From contig CAVQEJ010000003.1 in assembly GCA_963711505.1 (NCBI GenBank), positions 124,001-188,000 of the forward strand: a DNA stretch of 64,000 nt, read 5' to 3'. Both the position numbers and the translations under genes were made by a program. The notes beneath the pieces are model-generated. The model was not told where the DNA came from, ran no database searches, and worked only from the letters and a program-made list of their open reading frames with translations. The DNA comes from JAGWRA01 sp963711505 (GTDB lineage: Bacteria > Acidobacteriota > Vicinamibacteria > Vicinamibacterales > CAVVIG01). Shown piece by piece: positions 1 through 14,908 of this stretch. The number at the start of each line of letters is the position of its first letter. Position 1 is the stretch's first letter.

Positions 1-6323
<6,323 letters not shown>

Positions 6324-6336
<13 letters not shown>

Positions 6337-8493
6337 TCGGGCTGGCGATCGTCGCGTTCGGCGGCAAGGCCGCGCTGGACGATTCTGCGCCGCGACGTCC
6401 TCGGGGCCGGAGTCGTCGAGGCGGCCCGCGAGGTCGTTCAGCGGCTGAAGACCGAGACGCTCGGGCCGTTGTTCAAGGACATGCGCTCGCAGCACCTCCG
6501 CGAGATGTCGCTCGACGAGGAGGCGCTGACCGAGGAGCAGAAGCAGGCCGATCAGCAGTTCGTCTTCTCGACGGCGCTCCTGGCCAGCACGGCCACCTGC
6601 TCGGTCTTCGCGCCGCCGCTCCTGCTGCTGCACCTGCCGTTCCTCGTCTACCTCGGCATCCCCTTCTACAAGGAGGCCTGGGCGGACCTGTCGAAGCGCC
6701 ACGAAGTGACGACGACCGTCGTCGACGCGACGTTGGGGATGGGCACCATCGTCTTCACGCCGTTCACGCCGTCGGTTCTCGTGCTCGGTTCGCTCGGCGC
6801 GGTCATCATCACCTTCACCCGGAAGATTACGACGCGCACGAAGGACGGCACGCGGCGCCGGCTCACCAACCTGATGGGCGAGCAGCCCCGCGGCGTCTGG
6901 GTGCTGGTCGACGACATCGAGATCGAGGTGCCGTTCGACACGATCAAGGCGGGCGACCTGGTCGTCATCCAGGCCGGCCAGATGATTCCGGTCGACGGCT
7001 GCGTGGCCCAGGGCGCGGCGACGGTCGACCAGCACCTGCTGACCGGCGAATCGCAGCCGGCCGAGAAGGCGGACGGCGATCGCGTCTTCGCCGCGACGGT
7101 CGTGCTGGCCGGGCGGATCGTCATCCGCGTCGAGAAGACCGGCGAGGAGACGGCGGCGGCCGAGATCGGGCAGATGCTGGTGCAGACGGCCGACTTCACC
7201 TCGTCGATCGAGGTACGCGGGAAGGCGATTGCCAACAAGGCGGCGCTGCCGACCCTCGTCATGGGCGTGGCCTCACTGCCGTTCGTCGGACCGAAGCGGG
7301 CGCTCTCGATCCTCTATTCCGGCATCGGCTACAACATGAAGGTGCTCGGGCCGCTCAGCGTGCTCACCTACCTGCAGGTGGCGGCGAACCGCGGCATCCT
7401 CATCAAGGACGGCCGCGCCCTCGAGCAGATCAGCACGGTCGACACGGTGGTCTTCGACAAGACCGGCACGTTGACGCTGGACCAGCCGCACGTCGGCGCC
7501 GTGTGGACGTGCCCGGGCTTCGAGCCCGACGAGGTGTTGCGCTACGCGGCCGCAGCCGAGCACCGCCAGAGCCACCCGATTGCGCTGGCCATCCGCCGCG
7601 AGGCCGCCGGGCGCGGGATCGAGGCGCCGGCGATGAGCGATGCCGCGTACGAGGTCGGCTACGGCATCAAGGTCCGCGTCGGGGGGCGGCAGGTGCGGGT
7701 CGGCAGCGAGGCGTTCCTCGACATGGAGGGGCTGGCGCGTCCCGGCGATCTCGCCGCCGCCGCGCACGATGCGCACGACCAGGGCAGCTCGGTCGTCTAC
7801 GTGGCACTGGACGACGAGGTGGCCGGCGCGATCGAGCTGCAGCCGACGATCCGTCCCGAGGCGAAGGCCATGGTCGACGCCCTGCGCCGCGATGGCATCG
7901 AGCTCTACGTCCTTTCCGGGGACAACGAGCGGGCCACGCGCTCGCTCGCCTCCCAGCTCGGCATCGAGCGCTACTTCGCCGAGACGCCGCCGGATCGCAA
8001 GGCGGCCGTCATCGGCGAGCTGCGTCGGCAGGGACGCCGCGTCTGCTTCGTGGGCGACGGGATCAACGATGCCATCGCGCTGAAGACGGCGAACGTGTCG
8101 ATTTCGATCCGGGGAGCGGCGACCGTCGCGACCGACACCGCGCAGATCATCCTGATGGACTCGACGCTGAACCAGCTCCACACCCTGTTCACGCTGTCGC
8201 ACGAGTTCGAGGCCAACATGCACTTCGGCCTGATGACGACCGTCGTGCCTGGCGTCGCCATCGTCGGCGGCGCTCTGCTCGGCGTCATCAGTTACGGCGC
8301 GTCGATCGGGCTGTTCGCCACCGGGCTCATCGTCGGCGTCGTCAATGCGACGTCGCCGCGGTTCGCCACGCTCGGGCCGGCGGCGCCGGTCGCGCTCGGT
8401 GAGGCGCCGCGGCTGCTGCCGGCCGAGGCCGCCGGGCCGGCGGACGTCACGGACCGCGACCAGACGGCCGAGTCGGTCGTGACGGCAGGGTGA
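6324..8493 (+). CDS. P1B-like P-type ATPase lacking the CPx motif (one frameshift)
   Basis: Membrane ATPase of about 722 residues. Visible motifs are TGES in the actuator domain, DKTGTLT at the phosphorylation site, SHPIA resembling the P1B His-Pro motif, and GDGIND in the hinge. In the helix before the phosphorylation domain, where heavy-metal pumps have CPC, SPC or CPH, this protein reads I-G-Y (nt 7324-7332), so the usual metal-binding Cys/Pro are absent. No N-terminal CxxC metal domain is seen. I place the start at GTG 6324, preceded by GAGAGGAG and overlapping the NRPS stop by 13 nt; one extra base at 6381 then breaks the frame. Coupling to the NRPS upstream and the oxygenase downstream suggests a role in export, resistance or maturation of the peptide; the substrate is not known. 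Confidence 0.85.
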
Positions 8494-9563
8494 CGCAGAT
8501 GCCGATCGACGCGGATATCTCGGGAAGGACGGGACGGGCGAACATGCTGCGACGCGCGCTGACCAGCGAGGAAGTCACCGGAATTGCCGACCTGCTGGCC
8601 GACGTGGTCGGCCGCTTCGCGTCGGCCGACGACCCCGCCTTCCTGCGCGAGGCCGGTGTGCTCGCCGGCGAGCTGCCGCGCGGGACGCGGGCGTTCTTCA
8701 ACGCCTTCCGGCTGGCCGAGCCGCCCGACGCGCCGGCCTGCGTGCTGTCCGGCCATCCAATCGACGACACGACGCTCGGTCCCACGCCGACCCGCTGGCA
8801 GGTGACGCCGGACGAGGCGACGCGCGCGCAGCAGATGCTCCTGGTCCTGTACGGGGCGCTGTTCGGCGATCCGTTCGCCTGGTCGACGCAGCAGCGCGGG
8901 CACGTCGTGCACGACCTGTTCCCGATTCCGGAGGACGCCCATCGCCAGCTCGGCTCGGGCAGCGAAGGCCTGCTGTGGTGGCACACCGAGGACGCCTTCC
9001 ATCCGTGCCGGTGCGATTACCTGGGGCTGCTCTGTCTGCGGAATCCGAACCGGGCCGCGACGATGGTGGGATCGAATCGCGCCGTGAGGCAGCTCGACGC
9101 GGCGACGATCGGCGTGCTGTTCGAGCCGCGGTTCACGATCCGTCCCGACGAGTCGCACCTGGCGGCGCCCGAGGCGGACGGTCGCGACGAAGGGAGCCGG
9201 CTCGCGCGGGCGTCCGTGCGGATGCAGCAGATGGACGCGGCTCCCGAGCCGCTGGCCGCGCTGTTCGGCGACCCGGCCGATCCCTACATGCGGGTCGATC
9301 CCTTCTTCATGCGGGCGCTCGATGCCGAGGCCGCGCATGCGATGGCGGCACTCGTGCAGGCCGTCGACGGTGAGACGGTCGACCTCATCCTGGAGCCCGG
9401 CGATGTCTGCTTCATCGACAACTACCGCGCCGTCCACGGGCGCCGGCCGTTCGTCCCCGGCTACAACGGCAACGACCGCTGGCTGAAGCGGATCAACGTC
9501 ACGCGCGACCTGCGCAAGTCGCGGGCGGCCCGGCTGTCGAGCGACGCCCGCGTGCTGTACTGA
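8490..9563 (+). CDS. Fe(II)/2-oxoglutarate-dependent amino-acid hydroxylase (TauD/clavaminate synthase-like, VioC/AsnO type)
   Basis: Predicted non-haem iron oxygenase of 357 residues. The iron ligands appear as H165-T-E167 in WWHTEDAFHP and H316 in NYRAVHGRRPF, and an Arg around 330-334 would bind 2-oxoglutarate. HxE instead of HxD, followed by AFHP, is typical of the arginine/asparagine beta-hydroxylase branch (VioC, AsnO) that makes hydroxylated building blocks for non-ribosomal peptides. GTG 8490 overlaps the ATPase stop as GTGA, so translation is probably coupled; ATG 8499 is an alternative start. As last gene of the NRPS operon it most likely hydroxylates a free or carrier-bound amino acid. 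Substrate identity is inference. Confidence 0.88.
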   Translation: MTQMPIDADISGRTGRANMLRRALTSEEVTGIADLLADVVGRFASADDPAFLREAGVLAGELPRGTRAFFNAFRLAEPPDAPACVLSGHPIDDTTLGPTPTRWQVTPDEATRAQQMLLVLYGALFGDPFAWSTQQRGHVVHDLFPIPEDAHRQLGSGSEGLLWWHTEDAFHPCRCDYLGLLCLRNPNRAATMVGSNRAVRQLDAATIGVLFEPRFTIRPDESHLAAPEADGRDEGSRLARASVRMQQMDAAPEPLAALFGDPADPYMRVDPFFMRALDAEAAHAMAALVQAVDGETVDLILEPGDVCFIDNYRAVHGRRPFVPGYNGNDRWLKRINVTRDLRKSRAARLSSDARVLY

Positions 9564-9602
9564 CGCCCGGTCCTCCCTGGCACGCGAATCGCGCTCGTCG
9601 TC

Positions 9603-9622
9603 ATTCCCGCGAACGCGGCAAT
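9603..9622. repeat. dRS3-like 20-bp inverted repeat
   Basis: The element has ATTCCC and GGCAAT arms around GCGAACGC. Apart from one mismatch in the right arm it matches the ATTCCC-N8-GGGAAT architecture of Neisseria dRS3 and similar dispersed repeats. It lies between two convergent genes. Only one copy is seen in this window. Confidence 0.5.
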
Positions 9623-9648
9623 CCAGACCTCACACCCAAACAGAAAGA

Positions 9649-9676
9649 GCCGGGCATCCACCGATGGATGCCCGGC
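9649..9676. terminator. Bidirectional intrinsic terminator hairpin
   Basis: A perfect 12-bp stem (GCCGGGCATCCA and its complement) encloses the tetraloop CCGA. It lies between the convergent oxygenase (+) and M14 peptidase (-) genes. Read on the minus strand the stem is followed by TCTTTCTGTTTG, a weak T-rich tract, so it fits the M14 gene best. Confidence 0.8.
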
Positions 9677-9705
9677 CCGTATCACCTGGCCCGTGTACGC
9701 GCGGC

Positions 9706-12684
9706 CTACCGCCGGCCGCCGTTCGCCGTCTCCGACTTCGCCGGCTTGCCGGCATCCAGATCGTTCCAGTTCATGATGGCGTTGAAGCCGAGGGAATAGG
9801 TGCCCTGCGTCTGCCACCGCCAGAACGGCCTGAGCGCGAACATCACGACGTGTCCGGTTCCCAGCGGCACGTCCAGCGCCGCCGCCCGGTTGGACAGGAA
9901 CCGCCCGTTGGCGAGCGTGCCCGACAGCAGCATGTCGTTCGGGTTCTGCGGGAACCTGATGACGACGCGCGGCGGCACGGTGTCGAAGGCCAGGCCGAAC
10001 TGCCTGGCCATCTGGCGGAACATTGCGACCTGGTTGGCTGGCGGCCGCTGGTTGGCGGCCGTCTGCACGGAGGTCTCGTCCTCCTCGAAGGGCGAGATGT
10101 GCACCGGCACGGCGTTCGGCGTGATGTTCTGGCCCAGGCCCGCGTTGGCCGAGCCGCCGCCGAAGAAGCCGGCGAAGGCGGCTGGAATGCCGCCACCACC
10201 CGCGTTCAGCACCGGATCCTGATTGAAGTAGATCGGCAGGTCGCCGCCGGCGTAGCCGTAGACGATCGGGCTCTTCGTGTCGGCGATCTTGCCGCGCAGG
10301 ATCGAGCCGCGGACGAAGAGCTGGTCCGGATGCTCGACCGTGACGCCCGAGGTCACCCCGTACTCGGGCAGGATCGTCGTCGTCGAGCCGTCGGTGATGA
10401 GCGTGCCGCCCTGTTCGACGAACTTCACGAGCTCGAGGAGTCCCTCGAGACCCATGCCCCCGCGGATGTCGTCGCTCTGGTCGTTGGCGCCGAGGTTCGG
10501 CGTCTCGGCCGTCTTCCGGTAGGGCAGGGGATCGGCGCCGACCTTCGGCATGCCGTTCACCTGCGACTGCGGGCTGCCGCCGACGTGCGGGAAGATGATG
10601 ACGTCGTACTTCGCGCGGAGGTTCCCCTCCCGCAGCTTCTGGTCCGCGAAGTAGGTGTAGGGGATGCCGTAGGTGTCGAGCGCCGCGCGCCACCAGCCCT
10701 CGTCCTGCGTCCGCGTCCAGCTGTGCACGTAGCCGATGCGCGGCACGTCGAGATCGTGCGTCTTCACGGGCGGCGCCTGGGCGACCGCCCAGGCCGAGAG
10801 GCCGAGCTCCTTCAGCATCGGCTCCAGCGTGGCGCGGTCGGCGTCAGGCACGACGATCGAGCCGGCCCGGAACTGGTGGCCGTCCAGCTCGAAGTCGTCC
10901 TCGGCCGCTTCCATCTTCACACGCGCGTTGCGGAACCGGAAGGTCACCAGGTTGTTGTCCGCCGTGTCGTCGACGACGAGCACGGGGCCGGTGCCGGTGA
11001 TGCCGCCCGGCGCCGTCACGTGGGCCGCGATCAGCGTCATCGGCTGATCGAGAATGCCCTTGTCGGTGAGCGGGATCACCTTGATGTCGCGCATCAGCTG
11101 GAACGTCCACCCGGTGTCGTCGTACGGCCGCGGGTTCTGGGGCGGATAGTTCTGGATGGCGAAGTACATCTCGGCCAGCGTCCGGAACGGCTGGTCGGCC
11201 CGGATGACGTAGTCACCCGGCTGCACCTCGAACGTGCCGGCCCGGTAGGCCGATGAGGCGCGGCTGATCTCCAGCCCCTGCGCCCGCAGCTCGTTCACGG
11301 CATCGGCCGCGTCCGCCTTGCGGCGCTGCGCCGCCGGAATCAGCCACGCGTAGGTCGGCCCGTTCTTCCCCTTGTCGACCGACCGCTTGTTCTTCAGCCA
11401 GTAGTTCTCCAGATAGAGATCGCGGTTCCGCGCGACGTGGTGCAGCGAGAACAGCAGGGCCGATTCCTGGATGTTCGTGTTGTTCCGCGGCCCCCACTTG
11501 ATCTCGGGCAGCGGCGGGTTCGGCCGGTACCACTCCTTGCTCGTCGTCGTGGCCGGCGGACGGACCACGTACGGATCCGGGCCGTAGCTCTGCACCTCGT
11601 AGAACCGGCCGATGGCGTTGTGCGTGTGCGCGATGAAGAACAGGTAGTTCGGCACCCAGCCGTCGTAGAAGCCGTAGGTCCAGACGCCCGGCACGCCGCG
11701 CTTGGCCATTTCCATCACGTCGTTCTCGGCCAGCATCCACCATTCGTCGATCGTGATCGGATCCAGCTGGTCGTTGTAGGGCCCCGTGCCCGTCGACGCG
11801 TAGAGGTACGTCTGCGCCTCGTGCAGGTCGTGCAGAACCGTGGGATGCCACTCGAGCGTCGCCTTCGTGATCGACTGCGTCAGCTGCAGGAACTGGCCCA
11901 GGCCGTCGCGGTTGTTGTCGTGCTGGACGTACTTGCCCCAGTACATCAGCGGCAGCCGCGCGTCGCCGGCCTTCCGCTTCTTGTTGAAGTAGTAGGTGTC
12001 GACTTCCTTCTCGCGCCCGTCGACCTCGACGACCGGCGTGATGAGGGTGATCACGTTGTTCCGGATGGCCTGGATGAACGGCGTCTCCTCGACGATCAGC
12101 CGGTAGGCCAGCTCGGTCAGCATCTCCGGGCCGCCCGTCTCGGGCGAATGGATGCCGCTCGTGATGTAGTAGATCGGCTTGGCCGTCTTCAGGATCTGCT
12201 GCGCCTGGGCCTCGGTCGTCCTGCGGGGATCGGTCAGCGCGCCCAGCATGTCCCGGTACTTGTCGAGGGACTCGAGCGTCGCCTCGTCCGCGATGGCCAG
12301 CAGGACGATGTCACGCCCTTCCTCCGTCGTGCCGATCTTCAAGAACCTCGCGCGGGGCGACACCTGGGCCAGGGTCTGGAAGTAGCGATGGATGTCCTTC
12401 GCGTAGTCGAGCTCCCCGGGGGCGCCGATGATGTGCCCGAAGAACTTCAGCGGCGTCGGCACGGTCGCCGAGGCCGGCAGGTGGTCGACCAGCTCGGTCG
12501 TGATGCGCGGGTCCTGCAGGTCCTGCTTGATGAGCTTCGTGTACTCGTCGTCCTGCTTCTGCGGCGCGGTGGCTGCGGCGGTGCGGCCCTGCGCGCGGGC
12601 CGGCACGGTCGTCAGCGCGCCAGTCGCGAGCAGACCGCTCAGGGCGACGGCGGCGACGCCGGCCGTGGCGAAACGGGTGGTCAT
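9706..12684 (-). CDS. Secreted M14-family zinc carboxypeptidase
   Basis: Predicted exported metallopeptidase of 992 residues. The signal peptide (MTTRFATAGVAAVALSG onward) ends near an ARA site. The M14 domain follows, with the zinc motif H179-S-P-E182 in SGIHSPETGG and a later His in DLHEAQ. The C-terminal half resembles the glutamine-amidotransferase-like domain often attached to these large acidobacterial and Bacteroidetes M14 proteins. I chose ATG 12684 because AAGGGAG stands just upstream; an in-frame ATG 30 nt earlier would place extra charged residues before the signal peptide. It is monocistronic, with a clear terminator downstream. The likely role is trimming of external peptides. 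Confidence 0.9.
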   Translation of the reverse strand: MTTRFATAGVAAVALSGLLATGALTTVPARAQGRTAAATAPQKQDDEYTKLIKQDLQDPRITTELVDHLPASATVPTPLKFFGHIIGAPGELDYAKDIHRYFQTLAQVSPRARFLKIGTTEEGRDIVLLAIADEATLESLDKYRDMLGALTDPRRTTEAQAQQILKTAKPIYYITSGIHSPETGGPEMLTELAYRLIVEETPFIQAIRNNVITLITPVVEVDGREKEVDTYYFNKKRKAGDARLPLMYWGKYVQHDNNRDGLGQFLQLTQSITKATLEWHPTVLHDLHEAQTYLYASTGTGPYNDQLDPITIDEWWMLAENDVMEMAKRGVPGVWTYGFYDGWVPNYLFFIAHTHNAIGRFYEVQSYGPDPYVVRPPATTTSKEWYRPNPPLPEIKWGPRNNTNIQESALLFSLHHVARNRDLYLENYWLKNKRSVDKGKNGPTYAWLIPAAQRRKADAADAVNELRAQGLEISRASSAYRAGTFEVQPGDYVIRADQPFRTLAEMYFAIQNYPPQNPRPYDDTGWTFQLMRDIKVIPLTDKGILDQPMTLIAAHVTAPGGITGTGPVLVVDDTADNNLVTFRFRNARVKMEAAEDDFELDGHQFRAGSIVVPDADRATLEPMLKELGLSAWAVAQAPPVKTHDLDVPRIGYVHSWTRTQDEGWWRAALDTYGIPYTYFADQKLREGNLRAKYDVIIFPHVGGSPQSQVNGMPKVGADPLPYRKTAETPNLGANDQSDDIRGGMGLEGLLELVKFVEQGGTLITDGSTTTILPEYGVTSGVTVEHPDQLFVRGSILRGKIADTKSPIVYGYAGGDLPIYFNQDPVLNAGGGGIPAAFAGFFGGGSANAGLGQNITPNAVPVHISPFEEDETSVQTAANQRPPANQVAMFRQMARQFGLAFDTVPPRVVIRFPQNPNDMLLSGTLANGRFLSNRAAALDVPLGTGHVVMFALRPFWRWQTQGTYSLGFNAIMNWNDLDAGKPAKSETANGGRR

Positions 12685-12842
12685 GGGGGCTCCCTTGCGG
12701 ATGAAGGCCTTCAATGGATGAGCTGTCGTCCACTCTCCGCCTCTCCTGATGAGCTGTCAAGCCTTTCAGCACAGCGCCCGGGCCCGCGCGCATGCCGCGC
12801 GGGCTCGCGCCTGGCCGCCGGCGGCCGGCGGGGCGGTTGGAA

Positions 12843-12872
12843 TTGATCAAAGAGATATTCATATGATATCAT
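12843..12872 (+). promoter_or_regulatory. Putative promoter with overlapping palindromic operator for the RHH operon
   Basis: An AT-rich island in otherwise GC-rich DNA contains TTGATC (12843-12848), an 18-nt spacer and TATCAT (12867-12872). The latter overlaps the perfect palindrome ATGATATCAT (12863-12872), which lies 35 nt before the GTG start of an RHH protein. RHH proteins commonly repress their own promoters through such sites; that this one does is inference. Confidence 0.45.
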
Positions 12873-12906
12873 TATGAAATCAACCTTGTGATCTGGAGGC
12901 GGACTG

Positions 12907-13125
12907 GTGACGCAGAAACCCGAGGAGCCGGCCGGGCTCGAGCGCCGGTCGTTCCTGCTGCGGATCGACCCGCGGGTGTTCGAGGCGCTGCAGCAGTGGG
13001 CCAACGACGATCTCCGCAGCCTGAACGGACAGGTCGAGTTCCTGTTGCGGCGGGCCTTGCGGGACGAAGGACGGCTGGCGACCGGTGTTTCCGAGGCACC
13101 GCGCAGGGACGGCCGGCAGAAGTAG
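12907..13125 (+). CDS. Ribbon-helix-helix (Arc-like) DNA-binding protein
   Basis: A small protein of 72 residues with a beta strand (RSFLLRID) and two helices ending in LNGQVEFLLRRAL, the classic Arc/MetJ-type RHH arrangement. GTG 12907 is preceded by GGAGG at 12895-12899. It starts a three-gene operon with the nitrilase (52-nt gap) and the GNAT enzyme, and a palindrome covers its promoter, so it is a likely local autoregulator. No toxin partner is seen next to it, so an antitoxin role is not supported. Confidence 0.75.
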   Translation: MTQKPEEPAGLERRSFLLRIDPRVFEALQQWANDDLRSLNGQVEFLLRRALRDEGRLATGVSEAPRRDGRQK

Positions 13126-13177
13126 GATCCGCGCGCCGCCAGGGCGTCGCGGACGGCGAACAGGAGAGGACACGGAT

Positions 13178-14065
13178 ATGGAACGGTTGCGAGTGGCGGC
13201 GTTGCAGTACTTCATCCGACCGGTGCAGACCTTCGATCAGTTCCGCGATCAGGTCGCCTCGCTGGTGGAGACCGCCGCCGACTACGAATGCGGGCTGATT
13301 GTCTTTCCCGAGTATTTCACCATACAGCTGCTCACGCTGGGTGACGTCAAGCGGCCGATCCGGGAGCAGATCTTCGATCTGGCCGATCAGGTGCCGCGGT
13401 ATCTCGAGCTGATGACGTCGCTGGCGAAGAAGTATGCCGTCTGCATCGTCGGCGGCACGATTCCGGTGGCGTCCGATGACCGCAGTGAGCTGTTCAACGA
13501 GGCCTTCGTGTTCGGCCGCCACGGCGATCACGGTGTCCAGGGGAAGCTGCACATGACCCGGTTCGAGCGTGAGGACTGGCGCATCTCGCCCCGCTCCCGC
13601 CTCCGGATCTTCGAGACCGAGTTCGGCCGGATCGCCGTCGCGATCTGCTACGACGTGGAGTTCCCGGAAATCGCCCGCGCCGCGGCCCGGCAGGGAGTCC
13701 ACATCCTGGTCGTGCCCAGCTGCACCGACGATCGGCAGGGGTACTTGCGTGTCCGCTACTGCGCGCAGGCGCGGTGTGTGGAGAACCAGCTGTACGTCAT
13801 CCAGTCGCACACCGTCGGATCGCTGCCGATGGTGCCGGCCGTGTCGTTGAACTACGGCAGCGCCGCGATCCTCACGCCGAGCGACTTTCCCTTCTCGCGC
13901 GACGGCATCCTGGCCGAGGGGAATCCGAACCAGGAAATGATGGTGATCGGGGAGTTGAACCTTCAGACCATCACCGAGACGCGCACCCGCGGCACGGTGC
14001 TGCCGCTGCTGGACAGTGAGCGATCCGCGGCCATCGCCGCAGATCCGGAGGTGATCACCGTATGA
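13178..14065 (+). CDS. Carbon-nitrogen hydrolase (nitrilase superfamily amidase)
   Basis: A cytoplasmic hydrolase of 295 residues with the Glu-Lys-Cys triad: E45 in FPEYF, K123 in GKLHMT and C157 in ICYDVEFPE. ATG 13178 is chosen because AGGAGAGG stands 9 nt upstream. Its stop overlaps the GNAT start as ATGA. In other bacteria GNAT and carbon-nitrogen hydrolase domains occur as one polypeptide (Bacillus YhcX-like proteins); here they are separate, adjacent and in reverse order. The amide substrate is unknown. Confidence 0.9.
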   Translation: MERLRVAALQYFIRPVQTFDQFRDQVASLVETAADYECGLIVFPEYFTIQLLTLGDVKRPIREQIFDLADQVPRYLELMTSLAKKYAVCIVGGTIPVASDDRSELFNEAFVFGRHGDHGVQGKLHMTRFEREDWRISPRSRLRIFETEFGRIAVAICYDVEFPEIARAAARQGVHILVVPSCTDDRQGYLRVRYCAQARCVENQLYVIQSHTVGSLPMVPAVSLNYGSAAILTPSDFPFSRDGILAEGNPNQEMMVIGELNLQTITETRTRGTVLPLLDSERSAAIAADPEVITV

Positions 14066-14757
14066 CGACGCGCAGCCGTATCAGCGTGCGAAACACCCGG
14101 ACGGACGACTTCGCCGGTATCGCCGAGATGACGGCGCGTGTCTATCCGGGCTCCCCGCCCTGGACGCCCGAACAGTTGCGGTCTCATCTGCGCGTCTTCC
14201 CCGAGGGACAGTTCGTGGCCGTCGACGAGACCGACGGTCGGATCGTGGGGATGGCGTCCAGCCTGATCGTGCTGTGGGACGACTACGAGATGGACATGCC
14301 CTGGCGGGACATGACCGACTACGGCATGTTCACGAACCATGATCCGGTCCGCGGGCACACGCTCTATGGGGCGGAGGTCATGGTGCAGCCTGGGCGCCAG
14401 GGTCAGGGGATCGGCCGGCGGCTCTACCGCGCCCGGTTCGACCTCGTGCAGCGACTGGGTCTCAAGCGCATCCGCGCCGGGGCCCGCCTGCGTCACTACC
14501 ATCGCTACGCCCGCCAGATGGATGCCCGCGAGTACGTCCGCCGGGTCGTCGCCGGCGAGCTGCGCGATCCGACGTTGACGTTCCAGTTGAAGCAGGGTTT
14601 CGTCGTGCTCGGCGTGGTGAGCGGCTACCTGCAGCACGACCCCGAGAGCCTGGGCTACGCGGCCGTCATCGAATGGCTGAACCCGTTGGCTGGGGTCGGC
14701 AACCCCGGCGATCGAGGCCCGGCGCCGCCGGTCGCGACGCCTCCACGGGCTGCCTGA
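14062..14757 (+). CDS. GNAT-family N-acetyltransferase
   Basis: A protein of 231 residues. The acetyl-CoA binding loop reads GRQGQGIGRRLY at about residues 111-122. The C-terminal part (LKQGFVVLGVVSGYL) matches the GNAT portion of GNAT/nitrilase fusion proteins. It is translationally coupled (ATGA) to the nitrilase. The two probably act in sequence on one amine or amide metabolite; which one cannot be told from sequence. Confidence 0.85.
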   Translation: MTTRSRISVRNTRTDDFAGIAEMTARVYPGSPPWTPEQLRSHLRVFPEGQFVAVDETDGRIVGMASSLIVLWDDYEMDMPWRDMTDYGMFTNHDPVRGHTLYGAEVMVQPGRQGQGIGRRLYRARFDLVQRLGLKRIRAGARLRHYHRYARQMDAREYVRRVVAGELRDPTLTFQLKQGFVVLGVVSGYLQHDPESLGYAAVIEWLNPLAGVGNPGDRGPAPPVATPPRAA

Positions 14758-14908
14758 GCCCGGGATCTCCCGTCGCGCCGCGGCCGCCAGGTGGTCAGGA
14801 TTCGAGCAGCGTGTGCATCAGCCGGAACTCGTCGCGGATGAGCCGTGGCATGAGGAACGCCTGCCGCACGTGCTCGGTGCAGGGGAATCGTTCACGCGGG
14901 CGCGGCAG

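Noticed and set aside
12907..13125. Toxin-antitoxin system
   Set aside because: The RHH protein has no small toxin gene beside it; its partners are a nitrilase and an acetyltransferase of ordinary size.
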